Source: Thalassiosira profunda (taxonomy: Eukaryota > Bacillariophyta > Thalassiosirophyceae > Thalassiosirales > Thalassiosiraceae). From it: a stretch of DNA of 15,014 bases. The stretch is from contig JALLAP010001831.1 in NCBI GenBank assembly GCA_036939355.1, forward strand, positions 1 through 15,014, given 5' to 3'. Under the pieces are notes generated by a model, which worked only from the letters and a program-made list of their open reading frames with translations, did no database searches and was not told the DNA's origin. The first letter of the stretch is position 1, and every line of letters starts with the position of its first letter. Positions 1 through 9,002 of the stretch are shown piece after piece. The position numbers and the translations under genes are program-made.

Positions 1-65
1 TGATTTAGCAGTTGGCAAAAAGGTGAAAAGAGGCCAACAGCACGAAAACGTTGCCGAGAACTCCA

Positions 66-105
66 CCTTGGATATACTTTTCTTGGATAGACCTTGGATA
101 GACTT
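66..105 (+). repeat. Left terminal inverted repeat, three 11-bp units
   Basis: This 40-bp sequence matches the reverse complement of 6783-6822 with a single mismatch (T at 75). It holds three copies of CTTGGATAGAC, at 67-77 (one base different), 82-92 and 93-103. Such repeated units within a terminal repeat are a common format for transposase binding sites; binding itself is inferred. Confidence 0.9.
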
Positions 106-120
106 TCTACGTACTAATTC

Positions 121-180
121 CGACGTGGTTTCCCGCAAAATTCTACGTGGTTCCCGCCAAAATAGAGATATATGGCGGGA
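121..180 (+). promoter_or_regulatory. Putative promoter of the dioxygenase gene: repeated E2F-like boxes and a small hairpin
   Basis: Just inside the left terminal repeat there are two near-copies of an approximately 21-bp unit, (CG/CT)ACGTGG followed by TTTCCCGCAAAA at about 130-141 and TTCCCGCCAAAA at 151-162. Both resemble the E2F/DP consensus TTTSSCGC. The second box forms a 7-bp stem (CCCGCCA 153-159 with TGGCGGG 173-179). A matching TTCCCGCCAA lies at 6775-6784 upstream of the transposase. The regulatory reading is inferred from sequence likeness only. Confidence 0.3.
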
Positions 181-677
181 GCGCTCCCCGTAGAAGCTTG
201 GTACAAAATCTGCGTAGAAATACTTAGCAGATTTTGCAACACCCCGAGCGCCACACAAAAGAGGCCACCACACATGAAGCACAACCTCCCCCCACCAATC
301 TTCTAGCCCCCTTTGCCTCCGCCACCCCCGGCGCACCCACCTCGCCGCCCTCTACCGCCGCCGTCCTCGCTGCCGCCGCCATCCTCGCACCCGCCTCCGC
401 CGCCTCCATCGGATCCTTCAACCTCGGCGAGTCGAGTGCGACGCCCGCCCGGACCGACGCAGGCACCGTCGACGACAGCCACGTCCTCGGGCGCGCCCAG
501 AGTGCCCACGCCGCGCGGCTGCGGCCTGTCCTTCCTTCGATATCCGGCGCCTTCCATCGCCACCGCCCCTCGCCCGCCACGCCTCCGGAGTCGCCGCCCA
601 TCGAGCTGCAAATTGATTGTGGCGGCGACAGTCTCTCCCCCGATTCGCAGCCGCCGCCCGACGACGACGCAGCCGCC

Positions 678-2105
678 ATGGCTCGCAGCGGCCGCAATGG
701 CAAGACGACGGTGTGGGGACACCGGTTTACCCTCTTTCGGGCGTTTAAGGACGCCGAAGAAGCGGGCGGCTTGGATAAAGTCCGGGAGAACTACAACAAA
801 TATTCCTTGCAGAGGAGGCAATTTCGGAAGAAGGAGCGGGAGGAGAAAGGCACTGGCAAAGCGCCGGACGCCGACCTGGCTGGAGCTGCTTCTATACACG
901 AGACAATACTCAAGCAGAGGGCCGCCATCAGGTCGAAAGAGAGCAGCCCCTCGGCTCCGCATGATGTGATTGAGGGCGATAGCTTTGTGAATTGCAAGCG
1001 ACTTCGCTACTGCAAAGATAGGAACTTGGCCAAGGTGGATGGACTCCCGGTCCCTTTGCAAACCAATCCCACAACCGCAAAGTTTCGGGGAAAGACCAGA
1101 AAGATCACAAAGAGGCTGCAATTGAACAAGGAGGTGGTGGCGACTCTGAACTCTCCTAGGATTGGTGAGCATTCTGGGGAAGTCACTGATGTGAAGTTCC
1201 CAAACGGGCTGGAGAATGTTGTGATAAAATGCCGCAGGGACAGCAGTGACAGTGCCTTGAGAGATTTCCACAGCTTTATGATGGATGGAGAAGGGCGGCG
1301 CTTTGATGAGTTGCTGGACCAGCTGCCCAATTGGTGCTGGAAGCTGGATGCATTGGGTGGTGGCCGATACCATCCAGTGGGGCATAGCACTAGGGGATGC
1401 CCGAATGGGATGCCTACGGGACAAGCCTTCCTCAGAGAAACGGCTAAAAATGAGCATTCAGTCGAGATATCGAGGTTGCTGGGGAAGGCGTTTTCTCTCA
1501 TTGCACGCATCCTTAGCAAACACTGCCCTGAAGTGCTCGAGGAGAACGACCAGTTCAGACAGATGAACAGCAACGCTGCGTGGCCAACCTATGCAATGCA
1601 AGATACCATGTGGCACATTTTTTGCTCCCAGATTGCTATCAGGCGATGGGGTGGCCCTAAGTACGCGCAGACCCGAGATGAGGCGATGACTTCATTGCAT
1701 TGGGATAGTGGGGATGTGGACACCCGTCTGCCCCTATTTTACAGGCCTGGCGGTGGCGTTGGAGACCTGGGTGGCCCAGTAGAGGACACAGACTTGCAGC
1801 TATTCGAGGATGAGAATGGTGGCGCGTCTGTGACTGTAGAGACCTGCATTCGCGACACAATAGTGATCATTGTCAAAAACGCTCGGCGGCAGCTTCATGG
1901 GGTCGTGAAGAGTTCTCCTCAATTTCAATCTGATGGGACCTGCTGGTCTACTCGATTTGTGCCTTTGTTCAGTATGGGGGTGTGGTATTGGATGAGGCGA
2001 GAGGAGCCAACTCGCAAACCTTGGAGATACCCGGAGTGCAGAAAGTTTCCGTGGGAAAGTAGGCAATACAACTTGCCCTGGCCGGTTCTTGGAACCGAAT
2101 CCTAG
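678..2105 (+). CDS. Putative Fe(II)/2-oxoglutarate dioxygenase, TET/JBP-like, carried by the transposon
   Basis: This gene encodes about 475 residues from the ATG at 678, which sits in a strong context (GCCGCCATGG). The frame stays open upstream to a stop at 225 but has no other ATG, and that stretch is Ala/Pro-rich low complexity, so I treat it as leader; a 10-codon upstream ORF (274-306) lies in it. The N-terminal 75 residues or so are basic and charged (QRRQFRKKEREEK), which could suit nucleic-acid binding. The C-terminal part carries H341-W-D343, then H407 in RQLHGVV and R426 in STRFVPLF, the order of iron ligands and 2OG-binding Arg in double-stranded beta-helix dioxygenases. TET/JBP enzymes oxidise 5-methylcytosine or thymine in DNA. 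Subfamily placement is inference; another 2OG dioxygenase family such as AlkB-like or prolyl hydroxylase-like is possible. It converges on the transposase gene, 315 bp from its stop. Confidence 0.55.
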   Translation: MARSGRNGKTTVWGHRFTLFRAFKDAEEAGGLDKVRENYNKYSLQRRQFRKKEREEKGTGKAPDADLAGAASIHETILKQRAAIRSKESSPSAPHDVIEGDSFVNCKRLRYCKDRNLAKVDGLPVPLQTNPTTAKFRGKTRKITKRLQLNKEVVATLNSPRIGEHSGEVTDVKFPNGLENVVIKCRRDSSDSALRDFHSFMMDGEGRRFDELLDQLPNWCWKLDALGGGRYHPVGHSTRGCPNGMPTGQAFLRETAKNEHSVEISRLLGKAFSLIARILSKHCPEVLEENDQFRQMNSNAAWPTYAMQDTMWHIFCSQIAIRRWGGPKYAQTRDEAMTSLHWDSGDVDTRLPLFYRPGGGVGDLGGPVEDTDLQLFEDENGGASVTVETCIRDTIVIIVKNARRQLHGVVKSSPQFQSDGTCWSTRFVPLFSMGVWYWMRREEPTRKPWRYPECRKFPWESRQYNLPWPVLGTES

Positions 2106-2420
2106 TATAGAGAGAGCTAATGGGGCAACACTCTTTACAGAATCTGTGAAACGGTGTCGAGCGATGGCTCCGGCTAGCATATTTTCAGCCCGAGGGTCCA
2201 GATCTGAATTCCTAGGGAGTTCTGGGAATCGAACTCTGCTGGTAGATAAATTCATGAGAAGAGCCAAGGTAGTTCTGAGAATACTGATACCCTACATACC
2301 CAAATCGTACCACTTAAAACGGCCCGGAGTTGCCGGCGGAGCAATCGCCAGTCAACACTCGGCCCTACTTCTCCAATTATACGGCCCGATGGGCAACTAC
2401 AACACCCAAAAAAGCCCTTC
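2106..2420. other. Intergenic region between two convergent genes
   Basis: This 315-bp spacer separates the stop codons of the dioxygenase and transposase genes. It must hold both 3' ends. I see no AATAAA signal, repeat or further gene in it. Confidence 0.6.
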
Positions 2421-5400
2421 TCAAACAGATCCCTCCGCATTTTCACTGTGGCCCGTCTTTAGTCTCTTGCTGTCCGGCTCCAAATCCAGATCAGCCAGAG
2501 CATCGGAAGAGACGGCCGAGAAGAACACAAAGTCATACGACTTGATGGAGGCCAACAAAGCCAAGTAATCAACAAAAACATCCTCATAGGAAACCGTGCG
2601 GGTTCCCTCCTTTTGAGAGAGTGCATTTCCAATCCTGTCAATGCATGTGCGAAAAATATACTTCTTGCCCCCCGCGGCTACCGTCTTGTATCCCTTGACC
2701 TGAACCCTTTTTGCAGTTTTCGGCGGCTGTGTCAATTCTGGCTTCCCGCACAAAGACTGCTCCTTTGTAAGGTCAGGAAACTCGGAACGGCCATCAACAA
2801 TCTCTGCCAACCTTGAGCAAGTCTTCCCTGAGTCCTTTTTGGCGAAAAACTCACCCAATGCCGCCTTTCGGGGACAGGTTAGAATGTTTCCGGGGTGTTC
2901 GCCTACCGTTAGGCAGAAGCCACACCTTCTCGGTTGCTTTCCAGCGGTGCTGTTTGGGCCACCTACCCTATTTCTCCGATTTCCGCCTTGTCTCCGCACA
3001 TATCTCCGCACAACCATTTCCCCGTGGCCACTAGACTGCGAGTCCAGGGCAGTGATGCTCTGTAGCTGGCCGGCGAGCGCCTCAATTGGAGTGCCTTTGT
3101 GGCGATCCGCTGCATAGTCTCCCTCCTCAAGGAGACTTGTGATCTTGTCTACCATTGTGAGGATGACGTTTTGGACACGGTTGTCGTGAGAAACGGTTTG
3201 GTCGGCCAAATTTTTGCATGCATCCTGCAGAGTGGTCCATGCAACATTGGCATTGATATTGCAGCTGTCTCTCTGCGTTTTGAGATCAATGTCGCCAGCG
3301 CCCGTTGACCCAGTTTTTGATGGAGAGATGGCAATCTGAGAGAAGGATGGCTCTGCTGCCCGTTTCTGGCGCTTGGAAGGACGGATTTCATCCGCAGACA
3401 GCTCGACAGCATCATTAAAGTCTTCCGCGCCGAATCCACCAGAAGAATCAAAAACATTGCCCTCGTCTCCCGTCGACTCGAGGGCAGGCATTGGTGCATC
3501 TGCAGCCTCTGCTTTCTCCATAGACGGGTGAAAATGATGCAACGGGCTGAACAGATCCAAGCAAAACGCTGGCTGTTTTCTGTGCATGCGTTTTGCAATT
3601 TCATGCCGGCACTGATCTTCCCATGCAAAGACATGGGGGCAGTCACAGCGTTTGCCATCCTCCAGAAACCGCACCTTATCTGGTGAGCCAGTGTGACTCA
3701 CGTTGCACCCATTCGGAACATCTGTCACATTGTACGACGACCGCAGTTTGTACTGTTCCAAAAACCGCATATATGGTTGCCAGTGCAGTCTCAGCCTGGC
3801 TTCTTTCAGATGCGGCCGATCGGTGGGGCTCATTTGCCTTATGGCACCCGCTGAAGTGCCATCCCATTCCAGCCATTTTGCCTGCCTCTCATCTAGGACG
3901 TCACCGCTGCGTCCAATGATGTCAACAATGAACTGCTGAATGCTTTTTTTGGCATTATCTGGCACTCGCCGGGCAAGGCTTGAATGGTTTTGCTCGACGT
4001 AGCACGATGTCCTTAGATTACGGTGGCCGCGGATTTGGATGGTGACGTAGTGAGCCCATCGTTCACGCTGGTTCTGCCACTTCAGGATAGTCTCTTTTGC
4101 ATTCTGGTCATTTCCCACGGCAACCAAGGCGCGTTCGATGTGTTTCTAAAGAAGGCGCAGGCGAGTTGGTGAGGTATAGCAGGTAACAAGCGGTGAATAG
4201 AGCCCACTTGGGGGTTCTTACCAAACATTCTTCCTCCGTCTTTGCATAGACTGCTCCGTGAAAGTGCGGCTTCACCAGCCTCCATGCGTCGCCAAAGTCC
4301 CGTGACAGAATGCAGATCCCTCTCTCGCCGACCAGGAAGTGGAAGGTGTCCAGCATTACAATGCAATTGGGGAAATATTCTCTTATCTTCTCGCCGTCGA
4401 TTTTGTCATCAGCGAACGCCAGTAAAACGTCCTCCGGATTCATCCCAGGCGTCATAGCAACAGATTCAGTGTGCAAGAACTTGTACAAGACGTCCAACTC
4501 TCCCAACAACAACGCCTCCGTTCCAGGGATGAATTGGTTGTTGGCGTCGATGACCACCCATGAGGCATACACATAGCACAGTTCATTCATCTCCTCAGAG
4601 ACCCGCATATCCCAGAAGCCCCGAGCGCCGTACTTCTTCAGCGCATGCCTGGCTCTGCCATCTTGCCAGACGACACCGTTGATCCGGCCCTGCTCATCCT
4701 CAGAGAATCGATAGCTGAAGTATTGTGGGTCTTTCCGCTTTAGGTTGTTCATGAGGCGGCGGAGGATGGTCGAGGTTGTATCGGATGTGTTAATTGCAAG
4801 ATCTTTGAGAACCTGTTCGCAGTGGCGCGTAGACTCATCTCTGGTCGAGAACTTTTGGAACTGCGCCAAGCCAGCCATGTCAAGCAGAGGACGCGCCGCA
4901 ACATCTCCAGAGTCAACAAGGGCTTTGACGCCTCTCAGTATGCTCCCAATGTTCTTTGCATTCAAATCCACGGCGTCTCCAACCATCGGCCGCAGTTGGC
5001 TCCGCACATAAGCTACTTCCGGGCGAGTCGGAGCAGTGACAATGGGTGCCATTGCCTCGGCAACGCATTTCACGGCCGCCGACACGACCTTTCTACTCCG
5101 CTTTTGAGAGGTGTTGAAGGTTGAGGTGGTTAGGGGATGATTGTGCAGGCCATCTACTCTGGCGATTGTGACCCGTTCATGCTTCTTCGACTTCTTCATC
5201 CAAATGCCCCACGGGCAGCCGCATGCTTGGGAATGTGGATTTCTTTTGGCCTTCCCAGCGCCGGGCAGGGAAGGCGGGCGATAGAGGGAGCACCGAATTT
5301 GATTGTAGCCATTTTTTCCGCAGGTAAAACAGTTCTGCCCGCCAAAGGCATCTGCTGTCTGTTTCAATGCCGATTCGTTCTCATAAGTATGGCCGACAAT

Positions 5401-6627
5401 GAACTTTGCTACGGTCCGCTCCTGTACTTCCGCAGCAGTCAATTGTCTGTACACAGAGGCGTTCGCAGGCGCCTGAATCGAATCAACTGGCTGGCAATAC
5501 GGTTCACTGTCCAGCTGGATTGCGGGTTGTGGTTGTTGCATGGCTGCCAGAGGTGGCGCAGAACGGATTATCCCGACTCCCCGGTTTGAACCCTTCCGGA
5601 GGTGGAGGTGCTCCACTTTGGTCACTTGGATACCGTCGATTGTGACAATGCGATCCCCTGGCTTGGCCTTCCCAAAGAAGGGACTGGTATTCTGAACCGA
5701 CATGATAACTGCTCCCAAATCTGCATCGATCCGAACACCAACACCCAAACTGCCAGGAGGGATGTTGTGGGTCACTGGCGCGGGACGGGCATTCCGCGGG
5801 ACAGCCTCCGTCGCCAGCCCTGGCGCCCCGCCGGACAGTCCCGTCAACTCCCCCGCGGCGGTCTCCGCGGCGGTCTCCGCGGCGGTCTCCACGGCGGGCT
5901 GCAGCATGCCCAGCCCGGCCAGCGACGCCGGGTCCTCCTCGGCTGGTGGCGCGGCCTCCGTCACAACGGGCGTCGGCTCCTCGTCGACCGGCGACGCAGT
6001 CTCCTCCACCGCGGGAGGCACTGCCCCCGCCTCCTTCGCCAGCCCCGGCGACGCCACCACCTTGTCCTCCGCGACCTCCTCGGCGGCGTCCTCGGCGGGC
6101 AACTCCGGCTCGACCTCGGCGAGCGACTCATGCTCCTCGGCAGCTGGCAGTGTGGGCTCTTTCACCACTGGCGCTGGCACCTCCACCGGCGACGCCGCCT
6201 CCTTCGTCTCCACAGGGGATTCCATCGCCGGCGGCGCCCTCCCCGCCACAAGAGAGGCGGGATTATCTTCCTCCTCGACCGGCGACGGGGCGCCCTTCAC
6301 AGAATCGGCGAAGGTGCGCCCGGGCATCCGAGGGGAGGATGGAGGAGGTGATTTGGGGCGATCGCACTTGGGCTTTTGGGAGGGGGGCGCCGTCTGCGCC
6401 GGCGGCTGTTTGGTCCTGTCGCCGCTGCCAGGCGAGAACGACGACTTCTTGGGGTGGCGGCGCTTCCTCTTCTCCCCAGCGGCGCCCTTCTTGGTGCGGT
6501 TCTTGGGGGCGGCGGGGGCCTTCTTCTTGCGCTCGACAGTGGTCCACATGCCATCGTCGTCTTCCGGCACAAATCTCGCAGCAGGCGCCGAGCGGCGGCC
6601 GCTGCTGGGGCGGGTAGCAGGGCTCAT
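2421..6627 (-). CDS. Mutator-like (MULE) transposase with PDZ-like domain, two exons
   Basis: Exons 6627-4222 and 4145-2421 join in phase to give about 1376 residues, longer than most MULE transposases. Domains in order: Lys/Arg-rich then Pro/Ala/Glu-rich low complexity (1-285); a PDZ-like domain (about 290-350, GVGVRI...KPGDRIVTIDGIQV); a FAR1/WRKY-GCM1-like zinc domain (about 410-495: CFTC, a later Cys pair, HNHPL); the RNase H-fold core with D694 (WVVIDANNQFIP), D740/D741 (FADDKIDG...YFPNC) and E853 (CYVEQNHSSL); a SWIM finger with C969, C971, C981, H983; and a CX2CX5HX6C zinc knuckle near 1210-1226. The order DNA-binding zinc domain, D-D-E core, SWIM is the MULE hallmark. It would cut and join the element at its terminal repeats in the nucleus. 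The PDZ-like domain is unusual and suggests a protein partner. Start: ATG at 6627, about 155 bp inside the right repeat. Confidence 0.85.
4146..4221 (-). other. 76-nt spliceosomal intron in the transposase gene
   Basis: On the minus strand it begins GTAAGA and ends CTTTAG. Removing it joins ...EEECL to KHIERALVAV in phase 0 and links the half of the catalytic core with the first two Asp residues to the half with the Glu. The intron has no in-frame stop, but 76 is not a multiple of three, so retention shifts the frame and ends translation at 4108, after about 839 residues. Confidence 0.85.
5855..5890 (-). repeat. Three tandem 12-bp repeats inside the transposase coding region
   Basis: GCGGCGGTCTCC is repeated exactly three times on the plus strand (5855-5866, 5867-5878, 5879-5890), followed by a decayed fourth copy. 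On the coding strand this gives ETAA repeats in the low-complexity segment before the PDZ-like domain. It keeps the frame and is probably replication slippage. Confidence 0.9.
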
Positions 6628-6782
6628 ATCTTTGATGGGATTTGGGGCGGCGGCAATGGGATTGGGGGCGGCGGCGAGTTGGAGTTGTGGGGAGAGCTGG
6701 AGGGGCGCTGCGGATTGGGATCCGCGCTCCTCCCGGAAGGATCTCGGTGAAAATTGGTGGCTGTGAGAGAGGCCTTCCCGCC
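6628..6782 (-). promoter_or_regulatory. Leader and putative promoter of the transposase gene
   Basis: This stretch lies between the right terminal repeat and the transposase ATG. It is G-rich on the plus strand and carries TTCCCGCCAA at 6775-6784, touching the terminal repeat, which matches the E2F-like box at the other end of the element. No clear TATA box is seen. Promoter function is inferred from position. Confidence 0.3.
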
Positions 6783-6822
6783 AAGTCTATCCAAGGTCTA
6801 TCCAAGAAAAGTCTATCCAAGG
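6783..6822 (-). repeat. Right terminal inverted repeat, three 11-bp units
   Basis: Inverted partner of 66-105. On the plus strand it reads as three copies of GTCTATCCAAG at 6785-6795, 6796-6806 and 6811-6821, with the same unit spacing as the left repeat seen from its outer side. It lies about 155 bp upstream of the transposase start codon (6627), so it may also contribute to the promoter. Confidence 0.9.
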
Positions 6823-6865
6823 AGGCAATCTCCCCCTTTTGCTGTTCAGGTTGGAGTACTCTTAA

Positions 6866-6884
6866 CCCGTTATTTACGAGGCCA
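6866..6884 (+). repeat. Left 19-bp terminal inverted repeat of the TTAA-flanked element
   Basis: Perfect inverted partner of 8984-9002, starting CCC directly after TTAA. The similarity resumes after a 2-bp difference. Confidence 0.85.
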
Positions 6885-7992
6885 GATTTTGCCAGATTTT
6901 TTTTTCACCTTCACTCAAACCACCCCAATCGCCCACATGGCCCCCTCCTCCTCCGCCCCATTCCTCCGGTGGCACGGCGAATACAAGCACGCCCGGCATA
7001 TCGGCATAGACCCCCGCTCCTCCGCAATCACTGACCCACGCCGATTCGGCCGCGCCGCCCGCCCGCGGCTGTAAATCGCGATCGCCTTCACGTGCATCGA
7101 AATCGCCGCCGTCATCGCGACGCTGTTGAATGGAGGCAAATATAATTGAACCACCGCCACTTCATTTGCATCCTCGCCCATCGCCCAAGCTAATACATGC
7201 AGGTGATCGGCTCTGGCGAAGGAACCGGCCGAGGAGCTGTGATTTTGCTTGCTTGGCGGCTTCATGTCAGCGTCAGCAGTGATGGAAAATACTGGCCACA
7301 TATTCGGTGATGGGGAAATCGTCGAATGTTCGCCTGTGGCAATTAAAGAGCCGTTCCATTGCAGCCGCGTCTTCATAAGAACCCCGTCTAGATGTCCGCT
7401 GCTCCAAATTGCAATTGGGGAAGAGTGAGGATCAATTTCCTACCACCGGTGGAGGCCACCGTATTTTTTCGCGGTCGGGTCGGGCTTGGATGGATATCTG
7501 CTCGAATGATGGGCCGGTGGCCCTCTCCTTCAAAACAAGCAGCTCTTTTGCACATCGGAGATACCCCAGAGCATAATCCATGCGAGTCCTTGGGCGGGGT
7601 TGCTGTGATAGGGGCAGTATAACACATCAAACTCGGCCAACAGTGGGGACAATTTTCAACACGGAATCACCGGGGAGCCTGATCCAGGATCTAGCCGATA
7701 CACAGTTGAATAATGACTTTGCACCAAACAAATACAATCTATACATCGCGTTGCCTTTGCTTATCATCGTGATGGCGTTATTTCGGCCTCGCTGATCTAC
7801 GTTTGTTGCATTTCTAGGGTGCTCACTCAATTCACTCGCCATCAGCGCCGTTCTTCCCGATTCGATGCAGTGGCAGACCACCTCGCCATTTGCAGTGCTC
7901 ATTCTACCCCTCGGCGCTTCTCTTCAAGATCGGTTGTTGCCGCTAGATCGCGGAGACGAGTCATCGCGACGCTGCATCGCAAGATTTAGCCG

Positions 7993-8006
7993 GGAGATAT
8001 ATCTCC
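7993..8006. repeat. 14-bp perfect palindrome
   Basis: GGAGATATATCTCC is self-complementary. Another palindrome, CACCGGTG (8009-8016), follows after two bases, and a 10-bp version, CCACCGGTGG, lies at 7443-7452 in the same element. The function is unknown; these could be protein-binding sites or chance. Confidence 0.5.
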
Positions 8007-8983
8007 ATCACCGGTGGTATGTGTAGGCATATTGTTGCGTGCGGAAGGCTCAACATATCACCCCCTCGTCCACCCCCGCGGGACAATGGGCTTCCTATAC
8101 CCCACAGCATCGTCCCAGCTATCGTTGGCGACGATCTCCTCGGCGCACTCACGTTTATCCAAATGCCAAATGCATATTATGCATATCGTGTGTCATTACG
8201 GCCAAATCGACACATGACGACGGAAGAGGCTCGGCCGGGAGGCCATAGAGCCTTCCAACGGCCAACCCACGCATTCAGGCGATGTATCTGTGTCCATAGA
8301 GGAGGAGGATGGCGAGAGGTTGGGTGAGGTTGTTGATGGAAGAGAAAGATTAACGTTGTCAACTGGGCTCCTCATAGCAATTTTTTGGGTGTGTTGAAGA
8401 GTAGCGACGCACATCACACGACGCGATCACCGCCGCCCCACGCCAATATAAAATAGAATGACGCCATAGGCACATCGCCCCTATTGTGAAGGAGACGCTG
8501 ATGCATTGGCGCTGCCGGCGGCGGCTTCGTTCCGCGTCGCGGGCAGAATAATGAGCACGTCCGCTCAAGTCCAACCAAACAGCTGCCTCGTAGTCAACCC
8601 GCCTCCTCCACCGCCCCCCGATCCCCGCACAACAAAACCCGCGCCATCGGTAGATGTCGACGGATGTTTTGAACGATATCAGCGCCGGAGACGCAGCGAG
8701 AGGGTAGACGGGGGGCCATAAATGGGCATCAGCGAGGTGACTGCAACGACGGAAATGATCGACGGCCAGGCACGAAATTGAAAGGCACCGGCGCAAAAAA
8801 TATAACGCCCCCACGAGGCGAAAAAGGACAAACCACCGCACCAAACACGTCGACCACTTACCAATGAAGGTGCGGACGAAGTGGGGTTGCGGAGATCGGC
8901 GCGGTTCTGTTGATATGCCGGCGGCGAGAGGGGGGTTGTTTTGGGTGGGTGAATTCATGAAGAAAAAAAGTTGGCCAAAAAGT

Positions 8984-9002
8984 TGGCCTCGTAAATAACG
9001 GG
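8984..9002 (-). repeat. Right 19-bp terminal inverted repeat of the TTAA-flanked element
   Basis: Perfect inverted partner of 6866-6884, ending GGG directly before TTAA (9003-9006). It lies about 150 bp upstream of the P450 start codon. Confidence 0.85.

Larger units (their letters stand above)
66..6822. mobile_element. MULE-like DNA transposon carrying a transposase gene and a putative TET/JBP-like dioxygenase gene
   Basis: Two 40-bp inverted repeats (66-105 and 6783-6822, one mismatch) enclose about 6.76 kb with exactly two convincing genes, which converge: a putative dioxygenase (plus, ending at 2105) and a MULE-type transposase (minus, ending at 2421). Each gene starts just inside one repeat and runs inwards, the layout expected of an autonomous DNA transposon with promoters in or next to its terminal repeats. 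Both frames are open and the catalytic motifs look intact, so the copy may be recent. I found no convincing target-site duplication next to the 40-bp repeats, so the true ends may lie slightly further out; a weaker resemblance continues outwards (AACAGCA at 35-41 against its complement at 6840-6846). The MULE assignment rests on the transposase domains. The unity of the element is inferred from the repeats and gene layout. Confidence 0.75.

Noticed and set aside
1..65. Possible further transposon end to the left of the 40-bp repeat (TTGGC...AAAAAGGTGAAAA resembling the ends near 6895 and 8970)
   Set aside because: The shared words are short, A-rich and in a different order; no inverted partner of useful length was found.
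234..677. In-frame N-terminal extension of the dioxygenase from a TTG at 234
   Set aside because: No ATG occurs in this stretch in frame, it is Ala/Pro-rich low complexity open in other frames too, and the ATG at 678 has a strong initiation context.
303..1457. Long minus-strand frame opposite the dioxygenase gene
   Set aside because: It is Arg/Gly-rich shadow translation of the low-complexity region and crosses the dioxygenase coding sequence; no domain is recognisable.
5602..6766. Long plus-strand frames opposite the transposase N-terminus
   Set aside because: They are Ser/Ala/Gly or Arg/Pro shadow translations of the GC-rich coding strand; the minus-strand frame joins to recognisable domains.
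57..6831. Target-site duplication flanking the MULE-like repeats
   Set aside because: The 8-11 bp next to each repeat (65 outwards, 6823 outwards) do not match, so no duplication is claimed.
8444..8606. TATA-like AATATAAAATAG followed by short plus-strand reading frames
   Set aside because: The downstream frames are at most 57 codons, Pro-rich and without recognisable features; not enough for a gene call.
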